In this document: positions 1 to 8,461 of the stretch, one piece after another | Layout: the number at the start of each line of letters is the position of its first letter | How positions within the stretch are numbered: position 1 is the first letter of the stretch | Source: Antrodiella citrinella | Taxonomy: Eukaryota; Basidiomycota; Agaricomycetes; Polyporales; Steccherinaceae | DNA: 19,048 nt | Direction: 5' to 3' | Assembly (NCBI GenBank): GCA_004802725.1 | Contig: SGPM01000398.1 | Location: 1-19,048, forward strand | Notes under the pieces: model-generated | Databases searched by the model: none | The model's input: only the letters and a program-made list of their open reading frames with translations | What the model was told of the DNA's origin: nothing | Program-made: the position numbers and the translations under genes

Positions 1-778
1 CCCCCACTACCTTTCCCTCCTCATACGTATCACCCTGTCATGTATGTCTTCTTGTCGCTCTCATGTCTGTCTTCTTGTCTTGTCGCTCTGTTGCTTCTGT
101 TTGCCTATTCTGTCAAAATGTTTCAGTCCGAGTCTGGGTTCTCGACATCCGTGATCTCTCCTCGCATCGCCAAAGGCTTGACTACGTACTCTATTCCTCT
201 ATCACTTTCTAATGTATCTTGATTGCAATGAAAAAAAAATCGAAGCCACAGTACTTCGAAATTACGCGGGTTGAAAGTGCATGATGCACGCCCCCTCGCG
301 TCGGCCAGATCTTGGGGTCTTTGAACTACGACATCATTGCTTGACGGGCGGGGGCGCTGCTTTATCTGAGGGGTAGTGCGCACCGTCCTTGGAAGTAAAC
401 TTGAACGCTATTCCATATATTAACAAGACATATTAACAAGACTCAGACTGGACTTGGAGGTAAATTCTGGATTCAATAGAACACAAGAAGGTCATATATT
501 ATATTGTCTGAGGAGACAACAACAAAGCATGAAACTTATCAAGAAAGCAATACGAATGAGATACGACTACGATGATGAAATCTACCTTGCGGCGCCCCGC
601 CTTCCACCTTCCGAATCCTTCATGAAGTACCTCGTACTTCTAAACCATACATGGGGGCGCCAGGAACCTCACTTCCCCCGACATGAACCAATTGACGAAG
701 GTTTGATTGGCGTGGTTGCGGTCGGGAGAGATACGATATATGCTCCCGGGAGCCATAATGCTTGCTTGGGCAGTGAAT
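1..778. other. No supported gene; one short tandem repeat
   Basis: I see no convincing gene here. Short open frames exist on both strands, but none has a recognisable domain or a consistent splice model. The plus-strand frame at 454-867 runs into the 3' end of the minus-strand gene and looks like its shadow. The only structure noticed is a perfect 13-bp tandem duplication (ATATTAACAAGAC twice, 417-442). The region probably holds the 3' flank of the minus-strand gene at 779-1830. Confidence 0.5.
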
Positions 779-1830
779 CTAAAGAACTGTGTCAGAGTCC
801 ATTGATGAGACGGAAACCAAACAGTCGTACTTATCGTTGTATACACCGGGCAGCAAACCGCGAATAATGACGTGATATTCGTCTTGTTGGTATTGGGCCG
901 CCATATGTTGTTGGTATTGAGCCGCCATACGCCGCCACTCGTCCTGTCCCCCTCTGTGCTCATTCTGTGCAAAGTGTTGAGCAGGCTGGTGAGGCCCAGG
1001 CTGGGAGGGGTTGTAGCGGCCGTGAGAAGGAGGGCGAACAGAACGGCCACGAGAACGGCCACGAGCAGTCGAAGGGCGGACAGAACGGCCGCGAGAAGGC
1101 TCGCGAGCATAGTGGCTAGGCTCACGCCCATCACGCCCATGCACTTCTTGAACGCAGTGAAAACATTGGCACTGTGCAGCCTGACGCAGTAGGAGAGCGG
1201 CATGCTCTAGCATATCTGCCCTCTCATTCCAGGTGTAACGAACGGAGCGGAACGGAGAGGGAGGCGGCGGTGCTCCACCGCGAGGGGTGCGCTCGCCGCT
1301 GAGAGGGGTGCGAGGAGTGCGAGGAGTGCGCTCGCCACTGCGAGGAGCGAAAGAAGCATCCTCAGCCCGAATACTATTAGGATTAGAAGCAAACCGGATA
1401 GGCGAAAGGAGAGTGGAAGGGGTCGAGGGGAAGCCCGCATCGGCAGCCGTGGCACTACTGTCACCGTCGTCCTCCGGAATAGTGGGGAAAGTGGGGAATA
1501 ATTCGACCGGCCGCATGTCAAAATAGGGACCGGTATAGAAGGCAATGCGCGCCGAATGTAAATTGCAGAATTTCCGCTGCTGGGCGTCGGGATATCGCTC
1601 AATGGACTTGAGGACAGAGTCCCTATGGATGTATCAGCAAATGGAGAGGAAAATTATCCGGCGATCACTTACCACTGGTAAAATAACCCTTGCTGTCGTC
1701 CCTCCCAAACGACCCAGACACATGCGTCGTCGCCTTGTTCATCGAGCGGCATGATCGACATGTCTGAGTCCTGAGGTACATCTTTAGCAGTGACACCGCG
1801 CAGCTTGGGGTCGAGCGATGTATCGTACAT
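779..1830 (-). CDS. Viroplasmin/RNase H1-N-like domain protein with low-complexity tail, 2 exons
   Basis: Model on the minus strand: 1830-1673 joined to 1622-779, 333 aa, with a 50-nt GT..AG intron at 1672-1623. The start is the ATG at 1830 with context ACC-ATG; reading further upstream in frame gives only a GTG. Residues about 37-84 match the small module found at the N-terminus of RNase H1 and in caulimovirus viroplasmin: VWVVWEGRQQGLFYQW, the split Trp, then DSVLKSIERYPDA and an F..L.SA segment. In known families this module binds RNA/DNA hybrids or dsRNA. No catalytic RNase H domain follows. The rest is Pro/Ser-rich, then Arg/Gly/Ser-rich (GERTPRTPRTP, RGRSRGRSVRP), with a small Cys cluster (QCQCFHCV) and a duplicated MAAQYQQ unit. 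The intron lies in phase 2 inside the Trp codon, exactly as in the gene at 5739-6510, which supports the splice. The molecular function is unknown. Confidence 0.72.
884..929 (-). repeat. Imperfect 22-bp direct repeat encoding the MAAQYQQ duplication
   Basis: Two copies (884-905 and 908-929) differ at one base and start 24 bp apart, which is eight codons in the minus-strand frame. They encode MAAQYQQH and MAAQYQQD. Keeping the period a multiple of three agrees with this frame being translated. Confidence 0.7.
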
Positions 1831-2540
1831 GGTGATGGTTGATATTCTGGTGAAGTTGGGGAGTTGTGTCGACACCAAGAAAGCTGGGGTTGAAAAAGAC
1901 ACCCTCGATTACGTAACATTGTAGTGTCAAGTTGCTGTGAGCGATCTGTTGATCGTTCTCACGTACAAACTTCTCGATCATGTTCACAAACTTCTCGATC
2001 ATATGCTGCTCCGATAAATCTCATCTGGACTCTCCTTTTCATTCTTCAAACATGGCGGTACTTATAACCGGTGCTCGATCGCAAGTATCCAAAAATCATA
2101 GGAATAGGACAGCGATATCCGAGCCATAGCGGAGATGCACCGTCGCAAGTGACTTTCAACTTTTCTCGATCGTGAGATGGACCTCGGGTAAGCGTCGCCT
2201 TACTACAGTAAGTTGATATCTCAGTAAGTGCGCCTCCTCAATAATTGATCAGTAATCTCCAAAGATGACTGACCGGATTAGAATAGTGCAATGAGGCTGG
2301 GAGCCCGCCTTACTATTTGAAGAAATTACATTCCAGAGAAAGGCCGTGGCCGACCTTGAATTCAAGTTGCCTGGATTATCTTCTGAGAGACATTGAATTA
2401 CCCAAATTGCAGGTTGTCAGGTTGTGAGGACTCGGACAGCCAGAATGATGGTGAGTTTTTTTTTCTTTTGCGGACGCAACATTGACCAGTGTTTCTCCTC
2501 TGAGCCTGCTAAGTTAGCTGAACTGTCAAGTCAACCAGCC
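1831..2540. other. Intergenic; 17-bp direct repeat, no supported gene
   Basis: This is probably the 5' region of the minus-strand gene (start 1830) and of the plus-strand gene (start about 2541), so it may hold a divergent promoter. A perfect 17-bp direct repeat (ACAAACTTCTCGATCAT) lies at 1965-1981 and 1986-2002, offset by 21 bp. Read on the minus strand it gives a repeated MIEKFV. I could not join that frame to a gene with confidence. No clear TATA box was found. Confidence 0.45.
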
Positions 2541-2903
2541 ATGTCCACCAAGTTCGACTCTGATTTCTTGACTAGCCTGCCCGGCCTCCACTCCACCCCT
2601 TTCCCCTTACACCCGCCCTCATCCCTCCCAGAGATGAAGGCCATCGATCCCCGCTGGTCTGCGCAGCAGCAACTAGCTGTACTCCAGGAGAACTTTCGAG
2701 TTCTTCAGAAAGCATACCTTACAGAGACACAATATAGGGTCGCTGCAGAGCGGGAAATGTACAGGACGAGGGGGATTGAGACTGAGAGGGCCTTAGGTTC
2801 AAGTCCGAAGGCTATGGCCGCTTTGCGGCGGGAGGAGGAGGAGGAGGAGGAGGAGGAGGAGGGAGGGGGAGGGGGAGGACAAGAGCGGTTCAGACGAGAT
2901 TGA
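2541..2903 (+). CDS. Small coiled-coil protein with Glu/Gly tract
   Basis: Open frame of 120 aa from the ATG at 2541 to the TGA at 2901-2903. Residues about 1-35 are Ser/Pro/Leu-rich. About 36-80 (from RWSAQQQLAVLQENFRVLQK onwards) are rich in Gln, Leu, Arg and Glu with heptad-like spacing, so a short coiled coil is likely. The C-terminus has about ten Glu and then six Gly, encoded by a GGA-rich microsatellite, and ends QERFRRD. The frame stays open upstream to 2424, and a tiny upstream exon (ATGATG at 2444, GT at 2450, AG near 2489) is possible, so the true start is uncertain. No domain family is recognised. The gene lies upstream of two CCCH zinc-finger genes on the same strand. Confidence 0.45.
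   Translation: MSTKFDSDFLTSLPGLHSTPFPLHPPSSLPEMKAIDPRWSAQQQLAVLQENFRVLQKAYLTETQYRVAAEREMYRTRGIETERALGSSPKAMAALRREEEEEEEEEEGGGGGGQERFRRD
2830..2879 (+). repeat. GGA microsatellite, then GGGGGA-rich tract
   Basis: About ten GGA units followed by G-rich GGAGGGGGA blocks. It lies inside the coiled-coil ORF, where it encodes Glu and then Gly runs. It is likely to vary in length between strains, and the G-rich strand could form a quadruplex. Confidence 0.85.
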
Positions 2904-3359
2904 GGAGGATGTTTTCTAGCATGAAGAAGATATGATTGTCTAACTATCTAGACACATTTATGCAAACACCTTGACGAAGTCATGGTCATTAGTTGTTGTC
3001 ATTGAAGATATTGGTACATTGAAGTGACCAGTCGCAAGCATCCCGAATGTGTTCTGTATAATTATTGTGCGCTTCCATACCTGGCGCGTTTAAGCCTGCT
3101 CAAGCCCATTCAAGCAGCCAAGCTTCCTGAAACCATTTTTGGTCATCAATTACCCTTAAGTCTCTTTAGGTCTCACGAAGTATCATGGCATGATTCGTGT
3201 GCTTGGAAATCGTTGAGGCATCTTGTTCCTATTCTTTTATCAACTCGTACCCGTGCCCGTACCCGTGCCCTCTGTCAGCTTTGTGTTTCGGTGCGTCTGC
3301 AATTGTAGCTTGCACTAAGCTAGACTCGTACAGCTAACAACTGTATTACAACGCAGAAG
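2904..3359. other. Intergenic, no supported gene
   Basis: This separates the coiled-coil ORF from the first CCCH gene. One open frame (about 3024-3308) has no recognisable content. A short pyrimidine-rich repeat of CCCGTGCCCGTA type lies near 3249-3270. A possible 3' splice site (ACAACGCAG) sits just before the ATG of the next gene at 3360, so an upstream noncoding or short coding exon is possible. Confidence 0.45.
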
Positions 3360-4151
3360 ATGGAGGCCAGATACTCCAAAGTCCTGACTGCGAAGACCAA
3401 CAAGGCGGTTGAAAAGGATTCTAAGTTGGAGACCCACTGGCAGGCTCATCAGAGTCGGTCTTGGCACTGGACAAAACCGTGTATCAAATATCTACGAGGG
3501 ACTTGCAAGTTGGGTGACAATTGTGGCTAGTAAGTCGTATATCTACGCTATCATCAATGTCTTCAAAGTGACACGTGCGATGCCAGCATACACGACCTAC
3601 TGTTGACCACAGCTAAGGAAGACGTCCGGTATCCCAACGGTCGCGGCCGTCCGCCAAGACGAGCGGGCCAAACAGTGGCAGGTCACTGTTGGGCCTATAT
3701 GCAGAACATTTGCACGAACGAAGAGTGTCAATATCTTCACCCCTTAAACAAAAACCTATGTGAGTGAAAGATGGGTATGAAAGTCGGAGATCAAGTGCTT
3801 ACCATACTCTCAGTTGAGCCCTATACGCCTTGCTTAGGTCTATGCAAAGTTGATGAATTCTGTCCGTACCGACATGTTCCGCTGGGAGACCTCTCACCTC
3901 CTGCCGTCACACAATCAGAGCCCCAGTTCCAATATTTGCAAGGACCGTCTCCGAGCCCTGCATATCTGTATTCACCGCAACTTCATTATCCTCCACCCGT
4001 TTTACCTTCCCTTCCAGTCTTCTATCCGGATGTCGCTACGGGCGTTTTCTACCCTACCGCTCCAAATCCCAACGCTCCATATCCTGTTGCCCCCATTACC
4101 CCATTTGCAACCAGCACCCCAATGACGCCGTACATTTGGTGGTGGTGGTAG
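3360..4151 (+). CDS. Three-CCCH zinc-finger protein, copy 1 (3 exons)
   Basis: Model: 3360-3529, 3587-3759, 3814-4151; 226 aa, introns of 57 and 54 nt with GT..AG ends. Three zinc fingers are visible. ZnF1 is C-x7-C-x5-C-x3-H at residues 41-59 (CIKYLRGTCKLGDNCGYIH), with the first intron splitting its Tyr codon. ZnF2 is C-x7-C-x4-C-x3-H (CWAYMQNICTNEECQYLH). ZnF3 is C-x3-C-x5-C-x3-H (CLGLCKVDEFCPYRH). A basic linker (RGRPPRRAG) lies before ZnF2. The C-terminal ~95 residues are rich in Pro, Tyr and Ser and end in a Trp run. CCCH proteins usually bind RNA, so a role in mRNA handling is plausible but inferred. Splicing restores ZnF1, which strongly supports the model. The neighbour at 4490-5484 is a tandem paralogue. 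Confidence 0.75.
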
Positions 4152-4250
4152 AATATTTTGTACTTCTTGTATTGTTATCATATACTTGGAAGCAGAGTGT
4201 AACATATTCTCACTAGTCATTGTGCTGCAGCACTGCTGCTACCTCTACAA

Positions 4251-4330
4251 CGGGCTTTGGGCGCCAACTCAGCTATCGGGCTTTGGGCGCCAACTCAGCT
4301 GAGCCCTCAGCTAACATTAGCGCTCTAGCC
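4251..4330 (+). repeat. Tandem 26-bp repeat related to the palindrome at 12579
   Basis: Two adjacent 26-bp units (4251-4276, 4277-4302) share their first 24 bases, with core CTTTGGGCGCCAACTCAGCT. The second unit runs on into GAGCCCTCAGCTAA. Over 33 bases from TTTGGGCGCC it differs from the left arm and loop of the palindrome at 12579-12624 at only two positions. The right arm here is diverged (CATTAGCGCTCTAGCC), so the hairpin is imperfect. Both loci are followed by CTAGCC. It lies just upstream of the second CCCH gene. Confidence 0.8.
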
Positions 4331-4489
4331 TTTCAGCCTTCGATCGATCACGATCAAGCTCAAGCTGCGCTTCAACCCCGTCTCTTAGGATGGAAATCAA
4401 GCTTCCCTCATGATGTTCAAGCACCTGACGAGTGCTCTTGGCGCTTGAATGATACAGAGGTTGAAACGTGTCAAGCCCCACTTACACCT

Positions 4490-5484
4490 ATGTACTTACA
4501 AAATACTACGTTCTCGATGGCGGTGAGTCCTTCTCTGTTGTTGTGCAATCTCACAACTTGAAACTGATCTGGAGATACTAGTCGCTGAACAATTCAAGCG
4601 ACTACCCTCAAGCTACCTTCTGCTGCAGAACCCGCTTTCAATGGCCCCCTCTTCCAAAACATATGGTCTCAAACCCTGAACGGTTGTCTTGGCGCACATC
4701 GCTCTGTTGGCGCTTCATTGAGGGATCGTGTCGGTCAGGGGATAAGTGCAGCTAGTGAGTACATCCGCATTCTTGTCTTTGCGATCAGCTCATTGATAGA
4801 CTTACCAGCATTCATGACCCAGCTTTGGCTGCGGCCACAGAAGACGCACGATTTGAGTCTCAGCTTTGCCCGAAGACCGGTAGAATTGGCCGAACTAGAA
4901 CCAAGCGAGGCCATTGTTGGGCCTATATTCAAGACAGATGCATGGACGACGACTGCGAGTATCTTCACCCAGTAAACAAGAGTCTATGTGAGTATTTTTC
5001 AGGGCGTATTTAGCCTTCAGTAGAATATCACTGATGCACTATGCTAGACGTACCATATACGCCTTGTATTGAGTGGCCAGATTGTGCCAAAAACCAGATG
5101 TGCCCATACAAGCACCCTGAGTTCGCTCCCCAATCCCCATCTCCAGCATTGCCTGCACCGGCCTTCCCAATAGTATCAAAGAATCATGCATCTCGCCCGT
5201 TGACTATACCCCTGCCGCCTTCAAACCTACGGTCCCTACCTTCTTCACCCTCAGCATCGCTGGCTCCTCCTCCGCTGTCACCATCTGTAGTACATTATCC
5301 GGCACCATTGAATACGCAGTATATGCCACAATGTACTGCTTTGGACCGAGCGGCACCGGTATATCTTCCAACTGCTACTTATACATCTTCAGCTTCAGCT
5401 CTGCTCCCTTATCCCTCGATTTCTGTATACCTACCTGTCACGATGTATATGCCCATGAGGGTACCTAATTACTACGCGTGCTGA
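4490..5484 (+). CDS. Three-CCCH zinc-finger protein, copy 2 (4 exons)
   Basis: Model: 4490-4522, 4582-4754, 4809-4987, 5048-5484; 273 aa, introns of 59, 54 and 60 nt. ZnF1 is C-x7-C-x5-C-x3-H (CWRFIEGSCRSGDKCSYIH), with an intron in its Tyr codon as in copy 1. ZnF2 is C-x7-C-x4-C-x3-H (CWAYIQDRCMDDDCEYLH), nearly the same as copy 1. ZnF3 is C-x5-C-x5-C-x3-H (CIEWPDCAKNQMCPYKH). The tail is long and rich in Pro, Ser, Leu and Tyr. The two intron positions shared with copy 1 have the same phase and context, so the genes arose by duplication. The start is uncertain: the frame is open back to about 4220 through the 26-bp repeat with no other early ATG, so the first exon may have been altered by that repeat. 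Likely RNA binding by family; partners unknown. Confidence 0.72.
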
Positions 5485-5738
5485 AGTAGCAGTCTGATTG
5501 GTATGTAGACATTGTTAATAGAGATCTGTGTTCATTGGCAATCAATTTTAGTATAAGGCAAAACTCATAAGTACAACGAATTGCCATAGTAAGAATGCAA
5601 TCGTCGCATGGAAGTCATGTGAATGTCCGAGTCGTCCTACAGTTGAAAATCGCTTTACCTACTCCTCATCATCCACCGCACCACCCACTTACCGGTACAC
5701 CTCTCCTTCAACTAACATTTTCAAGAGAATCAAGTATT

Positions 5739-6510
5739 ATGTCGCTACTCAACCCTCAAGATGAACCCCTGCAAGCGCAGAATGCCAGCTACGTATATGC
5801 CGTATGGAAAGGCAGAGATATCGGAATATTTTATAGATGGTAGCCTCCACTATCTCTCTATATCTGTGATACCAGACATATTGACCCGCTCTGTAGGGAC
5901 AGTGTACATCCACTCATTGATGGCCTGCTGGACGCTGGCTTCGAGCAATACCCCAGTCTTGCTGAGGCCCAAAAAGCTCTCCAGGAACGACTTAGAGCCT
6001 ATGGTACCACAACCGCAACCCAGCCAAGTCAGATGGAGTCCCCATCCCTGTCTCCGACCATCTCAGGTCGATTGAGCGCATTCACTCCAACTCGCGGGGT
6101 AGTGCGTCATTTATCCACACCTCTGAGACCGGTGCAATCTATAGGGACATCATTCACTTTCCATGCCCCTCCGATCCAGCTGCCTCGGGTACCCCAGGTG
6201 CCTCAGGCTCCAGCGTCCCAGGTGCCACCTCGGATTGCAAGGTTGAGACCAAGTCGGACCCCACCCGCTCTACTCGACGACGAGGTTATCAATAATATAC
6301 CCCCGTGCCTCTTCTGCGGATGTCATCAGTACTACAATCGCACCGAGTAAGGGATCACCACTTTAAGCGATATGTTGCTGTATTACTCACCTGTTTGTTA
6401 GCTGGGTTTCGTCCGTTCAAGCCCCCGTTGCACACGCTGACACAGACTCGGAGGTGATGGAAGACTCGGAGGCCATGGAGGATCTGGTGGAGGGAGGACT
6501 TGGTGTCTGA
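5739..6510 (+). CDS. Viroplasmin/RNase H1-N-like domain protein with acidic tail, 3 exons
   Basis: Model: 5739-5839, 5897-6346, 6402-6510; 219 aa, introns of 57 and 55 nt. Residues about 18-62 match the RNase H1-N/viroplasmin module: YVYAVWKGRDIGIFYRW, then DSVHPLIDGLLDAGFEQY and PSLAEAQKAL. The intron splits the Trp codon in phase 2, as in the minus-strand gene at 779-1830, and both continue WDSV. A Ser/Pro/Arg-rich linker follows, then a Cys cluster (PPCLFCGCHQYY). The third exon gives a distinct acidic end (DSEVMEDSEAMEDLVEG). The last splice (GAGTAAGG donor, TTTGTTAG acceptor) avoids an otherwise immediate stop at 6348. An earlier in-frame ATG at 5595 would add 48 residues. No RNase H catalytic domain is present. 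It probably binds nucleic acid; its role is unknown. Confidence 0.7.
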
Positions 6511-6935
6511 AAAAATTGAACGTTGAGCGGGTGCGCTATCTCCTAGTACATTTTTTGATTCAACTGGAAAATAGTTTATCTGAGTTTCTGTTCTCACTTT
6601 GTTGGCCAGTCTTCTTTTGACCTGTATAAATACTCTCATTGTTGCATCTCATAACTTCTAATATTCGCGCTCGAGGGACTCCAAATTCAACATCAATTGT
6701 CTCAGGCTCCTGGCTCTAATCTGTGCTCACCTTCAGACTGAAGTGCAGACTTTTAGGTGCTGGAGATGGTTTACTGAACAGGTTATGAAGTCACCACTTC
6801 AAAATATTTGTCTTGAAGACGTTCAGCTTCCCTCAGTTATAGCTCAGTCGTGGACACAAACACGCACAAACACCGCGCTGAACATATCTGACGACCTCTA
6901 ACACACCTTCACCGCTGTTCTCCACGTCCTTTCAG
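6511..6935. other. Intergenic or missing 5' exon of the WD40 gene
   Basis: No coding region can be supported. A start codon and first exon for the PRP46-like gene would be expected here, because its visible coding begins at 6936 just after a good 3' splice site (CCTTTCAG). I found no ATG exon with a matching donor. Either the exon is very short or it has been lost. Confidence 0.4.
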
Positions 6936-8461
6936 GTGTCTCCGAACCTATACACATTTATTCCCTGTCATTCCCCTCGCCAAGTTGACGTCAACATTAC
7001 CACCACTGAACCCTTTGCTGCAAGTAGGCAGAAAACGCACTCGGGCCGTGTTCGACTCATATCCGGACGACAGCATGAAGGAGGACGAAAAGAGGTGAGC
7101 TTTGTGGTGATGATACCGCCTTACAAGTGCTCATGATTTTGTGAACTAGTGCACGTATCAAGCTGGCCATCAAAATCAACGACGAGTATAGAGATTTCAA
7201 AGAGCTTCCTGGTGCGCTGCTAGCCCAGCAGGGTCATGTGGGACCCGCACGACCAAAAGAGCAGAGAAAGATGATTACGGGTGGACGTACGTCTGTGTGC
7301 CTTTTCTGTCTTGTCTCGTTACTGAAGTCTACCATGTAGCCTCTTCAGAGACCGGACAGTTGATTGCTTCTATCGACAACACACCAATACCTCAGCCCTC
7401 CACCCTCTCCAAAGCCCTTCAACTTCACCAAACAACACGAACAATCAAGCCCACGTATCATGCGCCTTGGAAACTTATGCGTGTCATTTCTGGACATCTG
7501 GGGTGGGTGCGGAGTGTTGCAGTGGAGCCAGGAAACCAGTGGTTCGTGACAGGAGCAGGAGACCGTGTTATTAAGATTTGGGACTTAGCGTCAGGAGAGC
7601 TCAAGTTGTCGTTGACGGGTCATATATCCACAGTGAGAGGTCTGGCAGTGGGCATCCCTACCTGTTTCTTGTGGCGAGGACAAGGTGTGTATTTGACTTC
7701 TCTTGTCGAGGGCATATATCTCAAACGACCCGTACAGATGGTCAAGTGTTGGGATCTGGAATCCAACAAAGTCATTCGGCATTATCACGGCCACTTATCA
7801 GGAGTTTACTCGCTGAGTCTGCACCCCACTCTCAATGTTCTCGTTACGGCGGGGCGAGATGCATCAGCCCGCGTTTGGGATATGCGGACTAAAGCACAAA
7901 TACATGTGCCTGCTGGTCATACTGCCACCGTTGGTGACGTCAAATGCCAAGAGTCAGATCCCCAAGTCATTACAGGCAGTATGGATTCCACGGTTCGGTG
8001 AGCTATGGGCAGTCTCATTCATGTGTGCCGGGATTCTGATACGCCATGCAGGTTATGGGACTTGGCAGCAGGGAAGACTATGACTACCTTAACTCATCAC
8101 AAGAAGTCTGTTCGCACTCTTGCAATCCATTCGACGGAATATTTGTTTGCTTCCACGTCAGCCTAGTCTATTTGCTTACCCTGTTAACACATTCGCCCGT
8201 TTCATTGTCGCAGGTGATAACGGTTCACTGACCCTTTGGGATTACNATACTGGAACGGCCTTCCAGAACATGGATGACATCCCCCAANCGGGTTCGCTCG
8301 AAGCGGAAGCGGGTGTATTCTGTTCGACCTTNGATATGACGGGTACTAGGTTGTTCACTGGCGGTGCTGACAAAACCATCAAGGTGATTACGAGTTCTGT
8401 TTTNCGCTTTCGCTCTCACTAAGTTATGTCTGTGCAGGTGTATGCGGAGNAAACNCAATGA
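6936..8461 (+). pseudogene. PRP46: Damaged PRP46/PRL1-like WD40 splicing factor gene
   Basis: The family (yeast Prp46, human PLRG1, plant PRL1) is a WD40 component linked to the Prp19/NTC complex of the nuclear spliceosome. Recognisable segments in order: [63 protein letters not shown], then repeats ending KIWDL, KCWDL, RVWDM, RLWDL and LTLWDY, and the end GADKTIKVYAE. Inferred exons: 6936-7094, 7150-7286, 7340-7684, 7738-7997, 8052-about 8160, 8214-8383, 8438-8461. Breaks: a frameshift at the A run 7032-7035 and probably another just upstream; a loss of about 7 nt at 7650-7652 plus a 1-nt shift near 7664-7669; and no sequence for about 40 residues (one blade) between FASTSA and GDNGSLTL, where only an intron end remains (about 8161-8213). 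The 5' exon is not seen. Assembly error could explain some breaks; otherwise it is a decayed copy. Confidence 0.78.

Noticed and set aside
454..867. Plus-strand 137-codon frame
   Set aside because: No recognisable motif, and it overlaps the 3' end of the better-supported minus-strand gene.
640..1203. Minus-strand 187-codon frame and the 131-codon frame at 1207-1602
   Set aside because: They lie in other frames over the viroplasmin-like gene, have biased Leu/Val/Ala composition, and do not fit the splice model that restores the conserved WDSV motif.
2508..2530. Third copy of the TTAGCTGA repeat near GCTAAGTTAGCTGAACTG
   Set aside because: Only about ten bases match and the GGCGCC core is absent; chance is likely.
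4718..4975. Frames on both strands over the second CCCH gene
   Set aside because: They read through its intron at 4755-4808 in wrong frames; splicing instead gives an intact first zinc finger.
7297..8001. One uninterrupted 234-codon WD40 ORF as the real gene
   Set aside because: It includes intron sequence at 7297-7339 and 7685-7737 and replaces conserved WD40 residues. It stays open only because of a nearby deletion.
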